Of a stretch of DNA of 46,420 bases, positions 33,306-41,207 are shown piece by piece. The stretch comes from Nocardioides lianchengensis (GTDB taxonomy: Bacteria > Actinomycetota > Actinomycetes > Propionibacteriales > Nocardioidaceae). Every line of letters starts with the position of its first letter. Position 1 is the stretch's first letter. Location: assembly GCF_900101465.1 (NCBI RefSeq), contig NZ_FMZM01000020.1, positions 1-46,420 of the forward strand. The letters run 5' to 3'. Made by a program: the position numbers and the translations under genes. The notes beneath the pieces were generated by a model that searched no databases, was not told where the DNA came from, and was given only the letters and a program-made list of their open reading frames with translations.

Positions 33306-34168
33306 GCGGGGCCGGGTGGATCCTCGGTCAGCTCGCCGTGGCGGGCCAGGCTGATGGCTCCCAGCACGGCCAGGACGAAGCCGATGAACGCGATCCAGCC
33401 CCATCCGGGCCTCGGGTGGTCACCGAGCAGCAGGATGCCCACCAGGGCCGGTGCCACTGTCTCGCCGACGACGAGCGGCGCTGTCGCCTGGGTCACCGTC
33501 CCGCGTTGGAGGGCGATCGAGTACGCCAGCAGGGCGACCGCCCCGGCCACGGCGAGCGCGTACGTCGCGGGGCTGGTCAGCAGGGTGCCGAGCTCGCTGC
33601 CGATCCGGTCTGGAGACAGGTCACCGGGGAGCATGCGCGAGGCGACCGCCGTGGCGCCGAAGGCCAGTCCCGCGACCGCCCCGAGTGCCGCGGCTCCGGC
33701 GGCCCCGGAGACCCGTCCGAGCAGCACCGAGGCCAGCGCGAGGGCGAGGGCTGCAACGAGCACCCCCCACTGCTCGATCCGGCTGACGGCTACCTCGGAG
33801 TCCTCCGCCGCCGAGATGCCGACTAGGACCAGACCCCCGACCACGACGCCGAGACCGATGCGGTCGCGCCGACCGAGCGGCATCTTGAGCAGGATCGCGC
33901 CCAGGATCGCGGTGATGGCGAGGAAGCTCGCCACGATCGACTGGACGACGAACAGCGGCAGGCTTCGAACCGCGACCAGCCCGAGGACGAAACCGAGCCC
34001 GTCGAGTCCGACCCCGACCAAGTAGCGCCACGACTTGAGCAGGCGCACCAGGAGCCGCGGGTCGAGTCCGCTCACCGACTCGGTGCTGCGAGCCGCCATC
34101 GCCTGGAGCACCGACCCGCACCCGTAGCAGAGCGCCGCCGCGGATGCCATGAGAAGACCCAACGTCAC
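33290..34168 (-). CDS. DMT-superfamily (EamA-like) membrane transporter
   Basis: A 292-residue integral membrane protein with about nine or ten hydrophobic helices, beginning LLMASAAALCYGCGSVLQAM and ending FIGFVLAVLGAISLARHG. The two-fold repeat and the late PLVVGETVAPALVGILLLGD are typical of drug/metabolite transporters; the form resembles the actinobacterial relatives often labelled DMT or NIPA-like. The substrate cannot be named. GTG 34168 has no ribosome site but lies exactly 6 nt after a TAGCGT -10 box, so a leaderless mRNA is likely; ATG 34150 is the alternative. The last codons are part of the tandem repeat. It is divergent from the LssY_C gene. Confidence 0.85.
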   Translation of the reverse strand: MTLGLLMASAAALCYGCGSVLQAMAARSTESVSGLDPRLLVRLLKSWRYLVGVGLDGLGFVLGLVAVRSLPLFVVQSIVASFLAITAILGAILLKMPLGRRDRIGLGVVVGGLVLVGISAAEDSEVAVSRIEQWGVLVAALALALASVLLGRVSGAAGAAALGAVAGLAFGATAVASRMLPGDLSPDRIGSELGTLLTSPATYALAVAGAVALLAYSIALQRGTVTQATAPLVVGETVAPALVGILLLGDHPRPGWGWIAFIGFVLAVLGAISLARHGELTEDPPGPAVRGG

Positions 34169-34174
34169 GCGGCG

Positions 34175-34200
34175 ACGCTACTCGACACGGTCCCTAGGAT
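34175..34200. promoter_or_regulatory. divergent pair of leaderless -10 promoters
   Basis: On the plus strand TAGGAT (34195-34200) is followed by 6 nt and then the ATG of the LssY_C gene at 34207. On the minus strand TAGCGT (34180-34175) is followed by 6 nt and then the GTG of the transporter gene at 34168. Both fit TANNNT and both would start transcription on the first base of the start codon. Neither gene has a Shine-Dalgarno sequence. -35 boxes are not evident. Confidence 0.65.
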
Positions 34201-34206
34201 GCGTCC

Positions 34207-35493
34207 ATGTGGGCTATCGGGCGGCCCCCTCGACGCCGTCCCCTCCTCGACGCGATCGACGGCGGATTCTTCGTCTTCTCGACCCTCGCCTCGACGTGGC
34301 TCGCGTACGTCCTGCTGCGCGACGGCGTCCAGCACGGATGGCAGGCGCTGCTGCTCGTCGCCTTCTGGGCCTTCGTCTCCTACCTGCTGCTGCCTCGGCT
34401 GCACCGGCTCCTGACCCAGCTCTACGTCCCGGGATACTTCGTCGGGCGAGCCCGAACGAGCGACGGGCTGCTAGGCGACCCGGTCAATCTGGCTCTCCTC
34501 GGCGGCTCCGACCAGGTGCACCGCGTCATGAGTGCCGGAGGCTGGATCCGCGCGGACGAGGTCTCGGTGGCCTCGTCCTGGCGGATCGTGTGGACGACCC
34601 TGCGGCGACGCAGCTACCCGGCCGCGCCGGTCAGTCCCCTGCATCTCTTCGACCGGGTCCAGGACTTCGCCTACCAGCGCGAGGTCGCCGGCACGCCCTC
34701 CCGTCGCCACCACGTCCGCTTCTGGCGCTGCCCGGACGGCTGGATGCTTCCTGGTGGCTTTCCGGTGGACTTCCTGGCGGCGGCCACCTTCGACCGGCGC
34801 GTGGGACTGTCCCTCTTCACGCTGCAGGTCACTCACAAGATCGCCCCGGACACCGACCGGGAGCGTGACGTCGTGGTGCGGAGCGTGACGACGGCCGCCC
34901 CGGGGACCAAGCTCCAGGTCATCGCGAACTTCTCGTCCGGCTACCACTCCCGCAACGGCGGGGGCGACCGCATCGAGACGGACGGGCACCTGCCCGTCCT
35001 GGATCTTCGGGAACTGCCCGGGACGGCGGCGGTCGTCCGCGCGGCGCCGATAGGGCCCGGGCGCCGGCCCGTTCAGACCGTCCTCGGCGTCGGGATCGCG
35101 ATGGCCAGAGGCCTGTCGTACGTCGCGATCGCCGTGCTCGCGGTCGTTGCGCCGGACGTTCTCGACCTACCGACCGACAGCGCGTCCGGGCTCGACGACG
35201 ACACGTTCCGGACGGCGCTGGTCGCTGCCGCTCTGCTCTTCGCGGTCGTCGACCTGGGACTGGCGGTGGCCGTCCATCTCGCTCGCAACTGGGCACGCTT
35301 GACCCTGATGAGCGCCTGCGCCGTGACCACCACCGCCTCGTTCGTCACGGACCTCGGAAACGACGATCCCGTGAGTCTGAGCCGATTGCCCACGGTCGCC
35401 GGCGGGATCCTCGTGCTGCTCGCCCTTTCCAGCCGCCCGGCCCGCGAGTTCGCGGCGGCGACCGAGCCCGCGTCGGGGAGACTGGTCCGGTGA
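34207..35493 (+). CDS. LssY C-terminal domain membrane protein
   Basis: A 428-residue membrane protein. Two N-terminal helices (GFFVFSTLASTWLAYVLL and ALLLVAFWAFVSYLLLPRL) precede an LssY_C domain at about residues 95-270, recognised from DPVNLALLGGSDQVHRVMSA, GWIRADEVSVASSWRI, SPLHLFDRVQDFAYQREV and HHVRFWRCPDGWMLPGG. Three or four more helices complete the chain. In other bacteria this domain is found joined to or next to DedA/PAP2-type membrane-lipid proteins, but its activity is not established. The start is leaderless (see the divergent promoters). Its stop overlaps the next start (GTGA), so it is translationally coupled to the DUF998 protein and heads a four-gene run that includes lysX. 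Confidence 0.85.
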   Translation: MWAIGRPPRRRPLLDAIDGGFFVFSTLASTWLAYVLLRDGVQHGWQALLLVAFWAFVSYLLLPRLHRLLTQLYVPGYFVGRARTSDGLLGDPVNLALLGGSDQVHRVMSAGGWIRADEVSVASSWRIVWTTLRRRSYPAAPVSPLHLFDRVQDFAYQREVAGTPSRRHHVRFWRCPDGWMLPGGFPVDFLAAATFDRRVGLSLFTLQVTHKIAPDTDRERDVVVRSVTTAAPGTKLQVIANFSSGYHSRNGGGDRIETDGHLPVLDLRELPGTAAVVRAAPIGPGRRPVQTVLGVGIAMARGLSYVAIAVLAVVAPDVLDLPTDSASGLDDDTFRTALVAAALLFAVVDLGLAVAVHLARNWARLTLMSACAVTTTASFVTDLGNDDPVSLSRLPTVAGGILVLLALSSRPAREFAAATEPASGRLVR

Positions 35494-36191
35494 ACAGCGC
35501 GCGTCGTGTCCCGGCCGTGCTCGTGATGGTCGGTCTCTCCGCCGCTCTGCTCTACGCCAACTTCTTCCTCGACTGGGTGCTCCGGGATTTCTCAGGCATG
35601 GGTGAGATCGTCAGCGAGCTGGAGGCGCCCGGCGAACCCAACGCGTCGCTGCTGCGCGTGACCGACGTCGTGTGCGCCGTCCTGGTCGTGTCGCTGTTGC
35701 CCTGGGTCAGGCGCGGTCTGCGCGCCGGCCCGTGGCGGGAGCTGTGCATCGTGGCCGTCGTGCTGTTCGCTCTGGGCGCGACCGTCGCCGCCGTCGTCGC
35801 GACCCCCTGCGGACCGGGACAGGTGTGCGACACCGCTCGGGACCGTCTGCAGACGTCGGTCCACGACGGGAGCAGCATCGTGTCCGACACCGCCCTCTAC
35901 GTCTCCGTGGCGGCAGCCTGGATCACGACGCGGTCGACGGGTCCTCGCTGGTTCCGCCGAGTCGCGTGGTGGAACTTCTGGCTGGGCGGCGTCGCGGCGA
36001 GCGTTCTCTTCGAGTACTTCAACGTCACCCAGGACCCCGCCTGGGCGGTCGGAGCCAGCCAGCGTGTGCACATCCTGTTCATCAGCGCGTGGATCGTGAC
36101 TCTCGCTCTCTTCGCCGCCTGGGACGAGAGTCGTAGGGCTGTCCCAGGCACGCAGGGTCTGGGAAAGTCTCCGGCTAGGACCTCTGATTAG
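35490..36191 (+). CDS. DUF998-family membrane protein
   Basis: A 233-residue protein with about six hydrophobic helices: VPAVLVMVGLSAALLYANFF, VVCAVLVVSLLPWV, ELCIVAVVLFALGATVAAVV, a helix near AALYVSVAAAWI, WWNFWLGGVAASVLF, and HILFISAWIVTLALFAAW. The outside loop SELEAPGEPNASLLR and VHDGSSIVSDTAL are DUF998-type signatures. Its biochemical role is unknown; relatives often lie beside lysX/mprF-like genes, as here (lysX starts 39 bp downstream). GTG 35490 overlaps the preceding stop, showing coupled translation. Confidence 0.8.
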   Translation: MNSARRVPAVLVMVGLSAALLYANFFLDWVLRDFSGMGEIVSELEAPGEPNASLLRVTDVVCAVLVVSLLPWVRRGLRAGPWRELCIVAVVLFALGATVAAVVATPCGPGQVCDTARDRLQTSVHDGSSIVSDTALYVSVAAAWITTRSTGPRWFRRVAWWNFWLGGVAASVLFEYFNVTQDPAWAVGASQRVHILFISAWIVTLALFAAWDESRRAVPGTQGLGKSPARTSD

Positions 36192-36230
36192 TCTTCCTGC
36201 TCTCTCCCTCCCCTCCCGAAGGACCTGCCG

Positions 36231-39200
36231 ATGCACGACGTGACCACGGGCACCGACGAAGCCGATCCGTCGGTCGGCGAGTCGTCCGACTCACAGTCGG
36301 ACGAGCGAACCGAGCTCGCGATCCACCTCCCGCAGGACGACCGTTGGCCGGACCGCTTCGCGGGTGCTGCCCTCCTGCTCGCGACGTTCGTGCTCGTCAT
36401 CTCGCTGGTCCCGCCCTGGCACCGCTACTTCGCCCAGGCCGACGACATCGTGTCCACGCTGCTCATCCCCATCGTGCCGAGCCTCGTCTACTCGGCGTTG
36501 CTGCTCGTGATGGCTGTCGCGCTCCGACGGCGACTGCGAGCCGGGTGGTGGGTGATGGTCGTCTGGTGGCTCGTCCTGCCCGAGATCGGGAGGATCGTCG
36601 GGATCGTGGACGGACCTGACCGTGCCCTCCAGGCCGTCGGTCTCGTCGTGGTCGGGGCCGTCGCCGTCGTCGCCTTCATGAGTCGGCCCCAGTACGTCGC
36701 GCGCCGGGTCGCCGGAAGCCTGCGGGGAGCGCTTGCGGTCTTCCTCGTCGGCGGTGCCGCGATGCTCCTCGGAGGAGCGTGGCTGGTCGACGAGTTCGGC
36801 CGTTCGCCGGACTTCGGCGAGTCGACGGTCTACGTGTGGAACACGATGATCGCCGACGTCGGGCGCGGAGGTGGCGACCCCAGTGAGGCCACCGCCCCGT
36901 TCTGGGTTCGTCTCGTGATCGGCCTGTTCGGCGCACTCGTGGTGCTGGGCGCAGCAAACCTGCTCTTTCGCGCGTCCAAGGACAGCCGCACGCTCGAGGT
37001 CGCCGACGAGGCGAAGGTCCGAGCGCTGCTGCGGGACTTCGGCGAGAACGACTCGCTGGGCTACTTCGCCACCCGGCGTGACAAGTCGGTGGTCTGGGAC
37101 ACCGACGACGTCACCACCGCCCGCGCGGGAGTCTCCTACCGGGCGATCGGATCGGTCTGCCTGGCCAGCGGCAACCCCGTCGGAGACCCGACGTACTGGC
37201 CGGACGCGTTGGCCCGGTGGAAGCAGGAGGCCAGGACGAACGGGTGGTCGCTGGCCGTCATGGGGGCCGGCCGTGCCGGCGCCCTCGCCTATGCGGACGC
37301 CGGCCTGACCATGCTCGACATCGGCGACGAGGCGATCGTGGACATGGCGACGTTCTCGCGCAGCGGCCCGGGAATGCGGGGCGTCCGGCAGTCGGTCTCC
37401 CGGCTGGAGCGTCGCGGGTACTCCGTTGCCGTCACGCGGCACGCGACGCTGACCGATGAGGACTTCGCCCGCCTCAACGATGCCGCAGGGCGGTGGCGGG
37501 GGGACGGCGGCGACGAGCGCGGTTTCTCGATGGCCCTGGGGCGACTGGGCGATCCCCTGGACGGGCAGTGCGTCCTCGTCTCCGCCTACGACGGCGACGG
37601 AGCCCTGCGCGGATTCCTCAGCTTCGCACCCTGGGGACGGACCGGCCTCTCACTCGATCTGATGCGACGTGACCCGACCGCGGACAACGGACTGATCGAG
37701 CTGATGGTCACCAACCTCGCCGAGCAGCGCGGGACCCTCGGTGTCGGGCTCGTGTCCCTGAACTTCGCGATGTTCCGCGAGGCGTTCGAGCGCGGTGCCG
37801 AGGTGGGTGCCGGGCCGGTCGCCCGGGTCTGGCGGCAGGGTCTGCTGCTGGCCAGCAAGACCTGGCAGCTGGAGTCCCTCTACCGGTCGAACGCGAAGTA
37901 CCTCCCCGACTGGCAGCCGCGCTACATGGGCTACGAGTTCGCCTCGGACCTTCCTCGGGTCGGCACGGCCGCCGGCAGTGCCGAGGGCTTCCTGACCCGG
38001 CCGTCGATCTCGTTGTTCCGGTCGAAGAACAGCCAGGAGGAGGCTCTGGACACGGGTGGCACGGAGCACGCCGCCGCTGTCCTGGCCCTCATCCCGCCGC
38101 CGCGCGACGTTGTCGCCGAGGCGTTGTCCACCGCGCACCTGCCGGAGCAGATGCGGGTACGTCGGGCCAAGCTTGAGCGTCTGCGCAGTCAGGGGATCGA
38201 TCCCTATCCCGTGTCCTTTCCCCGCACTCATACCTTGGCCCAGGTGCGCGAGGAGGCCGGTGAGCTGGCGCCCGACACGTCCTCGGGTCGTGCCGTCTCG
38301 GTGACCGGCCGGGTGCTGCTCAAGCGCGACATGGGCACGCTCGGCTTCGCCACGCTCCGCGACGGCAGCGGTGACCTCCAGGTGATGGTGGACGCCACGC
38401 GGGTGGATCCAGCGGTCTCGGACCTGTGGTCGCACGGCGTCGACCTCGGCGACCACGTCGGGGTCACGGGCGAGGTGATGACCACCCACACCGGCGAGCT
38501 GACGGTACTGGCCGATTCGGTGACGATCACCAGCAAGTCCCTGCGCCCGTTGCCCGACAAGCACAAGGGCCTTAGCGATCCCGAGGCCCGGGTCCGTACC
38601 CGCTACCTCGACCTCATCGTGCGCCCCGACGCCCGCACCGTCGCTTATCAGCGGGCCACCATCGTGCGCAGCATCCGCGACACGCTGCACCGGCGGGGCT
38701 TCACCGAGGTCGAGACGCCGGTCCTGCAGACCGTCCACGGTGGCGCCAACGCCCGGCCGTTCGAGACGCACATCAACGCCTACGACATGGATCTTTACCT
38801 ACGCATCGCGACCGAGCTGCACCTCAAGCGGCTGCTCGTGGGAGGCATGGAGAAGGTCTTCGAGGTGGGGCGTCAGTTCCGCAACGAGGGAGTCGACTTC
38901 AAGCACAACCCGGAGTTCACCTCGCTCGAGGTCTACGAGACCTACGGCGACTACGACACGATGCGCGTCCTCACCCAGCAGCTGATCCAGGACGCGGCCG
39001 TCGCGATCTACGGCGAGCCCATCGCACGCCGTTCCGGCCCCGACGGCAAGGTCGTCGAGTATGACCTCTCCGGCGACTGGCCGGTCCGGACCATCTGCCA
39101 GGCCGTCTCCGAGGCACTGGGCGAGGAGGTCACGGCCGACACCCCGCTCGAGGACCTGAAGAGGTACGCCACCCGGATCGGCCTCGAGTACGACCTCGAA

Positions 39201-39620
39201 CCGTCCTGGGGCTTCCTGCTCGAGGAGATCTACGGCGAGCTCTGCGAGGGGCAGACGACCACGCCGGTGTTCTACACCGACTTCCCGAAAGAGAACGCCC
39301 CGCTAACCCGACCGCACCGGCACGATCCGAGACTGGCCGAGAAGTGGGACCTGGTGATCTTCGGCGCCGAGCAGGGCACGGCGTACTCCGAGCTCGTCGA
39401 CCCGCTCGACCAGCGCGAGCGCCTCGTCTCCCAGTCCCTGCTCGCTGCCGCCGGGGACGCCGAGGCCATGCAGGTCGATGAGGACTTCCTGGAGGCGCTG
39501 GAGTACGGCATGCCGCCCACCGGCGGGATGGGCCTCGGCGTCGATCGCCTGGTCATGAACCTCACCGGGCTTAGCATCCGCGACACGATCTTGTTCCCGC
39601 TGGTGAAGCCGAACCGATGA
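36231..39620 (+). CDS. lysX: bifunctional lysylphosphatidylglycerol synthase / lysyl-tRNA synthetase LysX
   Basis: A 1129-residue fusion that charges tRNA-Lys and transfers lysine to phosphatidylglycerol, lowering negative membrane charge and protecting from cationic peptides. Six or so transmembrane helices (about 40-240) are followed by the MprF-type DUF2156 transferase (about 260-565, LGYFATRRDKSVVWD to WQPRYMGYE). Then comes a linker, an OB-fold anticodon domain (about 680-780) and a class II synthetase core with motif 2 FEVGRQFRNEG (about 876), HNPEFTSLEVYETYGDY, and motif 3 GMGLGVDRLVMN (about 1099). All parts look complete, and the length agrees with LysX of mycobacteria. ATG 36231 has AAGGA 8 nt upstream. 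Its stop overlaps the next start (ATGA), tying it to the antiporter gene. A separate housekeeping lysyl-tRNA synthetase is expected elsewhere. Confidence 0.97.
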   Translation: MHDVTTGTDEADPSVGESSDSQSDERTELAIHLPQDDRWPDRFAGAALLLATFVLVISLVPPWHRYFAQADDIVSTLLIPIVPSLVYSALLLVMAVALRRRLRAGWWVMVVWWLVLPEIGRIVGIVDGPDRALQAVGLVVVGAVAVVAFMSRPQYVARRVAGSLRGALAVFLVGGAAMLLGGAWLVDEFGRSPDFGESTVYVWNTMIADVGRGGGDPSEATAPFWVRLVIGLFGALVVLGAANLLFRASKDSRTLEVADEAKVRALLRDFGENDSLGYFATRRDKSVVWDTDDVTTARAGVSYRAIGSVCLASGNPVGDPTYWPDALARWKQEARTNGWSLAVMGAGRAGALAYADAGLTMLDIGDEAIVDMATFSRSGPGMRGVRQSVSRLERRGYSVAVTRHATLTDEDFARLNDAAGRWRGDGGDERGFSMALGRLGDPLDGQCVLVSAYDGDGALRGFLSFAPWGRTGLSLDLMRRDPTADNGLIELMVTNLAEQRGTLGVGLVSLNFAMFREAFERGAEVGAGPVARVWRQGLLLASKTWQLESLYRSNAKYLPDWQPRYMGYEFASDLPRVGTAAGSAEGFLTRPSISLFRSKNSQEEALDTGGTEHAAAVLALIPPPRDVVAEALSTAHLPEQMRVRRAKLERLRSQGIDPYPVSFPRTHTLAQVREEAGELAPDTSSGRAVSVTGRVLLKRDMGTLGFATLRDGSGDLQVMVDATRVDPAVSDLWSHGVDLGDHVGVTGEVMTTHTGELTVLADSVTITSKSLRPLPDKHKGLSDPEARVRTRYLDLIVRPDARTVAYQRATIVRSIRDTLHRRGFTEVETPVLQTVHGGANARPFETHINAYDMDLYLRIATELHLKRLLVGGMEKVFEVGRQFRNEGVDFKHNPEFTSLEVYETYGDYDTMRVLTQQLIQDAAVAIYGEPIARRSGPDGKVVEYDLSGDWPVRTICQAVSEALGEEVTADTPLEDLKRYATRIGLEYDLEPSWGFLLEEIYGELCEGQTTTPVFYTDFPKENAPLTRPHRHDPRLAEKWDLVIFGAEQGTAYSELVDPLDQRERLVSQSLLAAAGDAEAMQVDEDFLEALEYGMPPTGGMGLGVDRLVMNLTGLSIRDTILFPLVKPNR

Positions 39621-41080
39621 CCTCCGACGTCTCTGCCGACGCCCGCGCCGGCAGCAGCGCCGCCCCGAAGGTCGGGGTCCTCACCCTCGCGGCGATGGTC
39701 GTCGGGTCGATGATCGGCGGCGGGATCTTCACCCTGCCGTCGAACTTCGGGGGCGCGACGGGCGTCCTGGGAGCGCTCATCGCCTGGACCGTCGCCGGCC
39801 TCGGCATGCTCATGCTTGCCTTCGTCTTCCAGTCGCTGGCGATGCGGCGGCCCGACCTGGACAACGGGATCTACGTCTATGCCCAGGCGGGCTTTGGGCC
39901 GTACGCCGGCTTCAACGCCGCGTGGGGGTACTGGGCGAGCAACGTTGTCGGCAACGTCTTCTTCATGGTCTTCGCCATGGCCAGCATCGGCGAGTTCGTC
40001 CCCGGCCTCGGCGACGGGAGCACCCTGTTCGCCGTCCTGCTCGCGTCCGTGGGGGTCTGGACTTTCCACGTCCTGATCTCGCGCGGCATCCGCCAGGCCG
40101 CGGTCGTCAACCGCATCGTCACCATCGCCAAGCTGCTCCCGATCGTGGTGTTCATCGTCCTCGCCCTGGTGTCATTCGACGCCGGCACGTTCGGCGACAA
40201 CTTCTGGGGCGGGAGGTCGCACACCCTCGGCTCGCTCTTCGACCAGGTCACCGACACGATGCTGGTGACGACGTTCGTCTTCCTCGGCATCGAGGGCGCC
40301 AGCGTCTACTCCAGGCTGGCTCAGCGCCGCGAGGACGTCGGCCGCGCCACCCTCCTGGGCTTCGTGAGCACCCTGGCGCTGTTCGCCTCCGTCACGCTCG
40401 TGTCGTACGGCGTGCTGCCCCAGCGCGAGCTCGCCGCAGCCGACCAGCCCTCCATGGGTGCCGTGCTGGAGTCGGTGGTCGGCTCGTGGGGCGCCACCTT
40501 CATCAGCATCGGCGTGATCATCTCTGTCCTGGGTGCCTATCTGGCCTGGACCTTGCTCAACGCAGAGGTGCTCTTCATGCCCGCCCGCACAGACGTGATG
40601 CCGCGGTTCCTGGGCCGGGAGAACGCTTCAGGCACGCCGATCGCCGCCCTGATCACCACCACGGTGTCGGTCCAGCTGTTCCTGCTGCTCGTGCTGGTCG
40701 TCGAGGACGCGCTCGACTTCATGCTGGACCTCGACACGGCCCTGACGTTGGTCCCCTATCTCCTTGCGGCGGCGTACGCCGTCAAGCTGGCGCTGACCCG
40801 CGAGGGATTCGGCCCCGAGGAGGAGAAGGTCCGGCGCAAGGAGCTGGCGGTCGCCCTGCTGGCCTGCCTCTACTCGGTCTTCCTCCTCTACGCCGCCGGG
40901 CCGAAGTACCTCCTGCTCGGCTGCATCATCTACGCACCCGGGGCGATCCTGTACGTCGTGGCCCGGCGCGAGCAGCGCCAGCGCATCTTCACGCCGCCCG
41001 AGGCGGTCGGGTGCGTCATCCTCTCCCTGCTGGCGATGCTGGGGATCGTCCTCATCGGCAACGGGACGTTCTCCCTGTGA
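39617..41080 (+). CDS. basic amino acid/polyamine antiporter, APC superfamily (ArcD-like)
   Basis: A 487-residue transporter with about twelve helices. The first helix carries the APC substrate motif VVGSMIGGGIFTLPSNFGG; FVFLGIEGASVYSRLAQRREDVGRAT and the later LLNAEVLFMPARTDVMPRFL are marks of the basic-amino-acid antiporter (arginine/ornithine, lysine/cadaverine) branch. It likely exchanges a cationic amino acid for a decarboxylated or deiminated product. ATG 39617 overlaps the lysX stop, so expression is coupled; the simplest reading is that it supplies lysine to LysX, though this is inference. A 127-bp gap separates it from aspT. Confidence 0.9.
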   Translation: MTSDVSADARAGSSAAPKVGVLTLAAMVVGSMIGGGIFTLPSNFGGATGVLGALIAWTVAGLGMLMLAFVFQSLAMRRPDLDNGIYVYAQAGFGPYAGFNAAWGYWASNVVGNVFFMVFAMASIGEFVPGLGDGSTLFAVLLASVGVWTFHVLISRGIRQAAVVNRIVTIAKLLPIVVFIVLALVSFDAGTFGDNFWGGRSHTLGSLFDQVTDTMLVTTFVFLGIEGASVYSRLAQRREDVGRATLLGFVSTLALFASVTLVSYGVLPQRELAAADQPSMGAVLESVVGSWGATFISIGVIISVLGAYLAWTLLNAEVLFMPARTDVMPRFLGRENASGTPIAALITTTVSVQLFLLLVLVVEDALDFMLDLDTALTLVPYLLAAAYAVKLALTREGFGPEEEKVRRKELAVALLACLYSVFLLYAAGPKYLLLGCIIYAPGAILYVVARREQRQRIFTPPEAVGCVILSLLAMLGIVLIGNGTFSL

Positions 41081-41207
41081 GCACGTCACCGTCCTGGCGC
41101 CGCCACCACCACGAGGACGGTCGGCACCTTTGCCGGACGAGCTCGACAACGAGGCCGGTCCTGGTCTCGTTCCACGTGCACCACTGCATCGAAGCGAGGA
41201 GTCGAAG

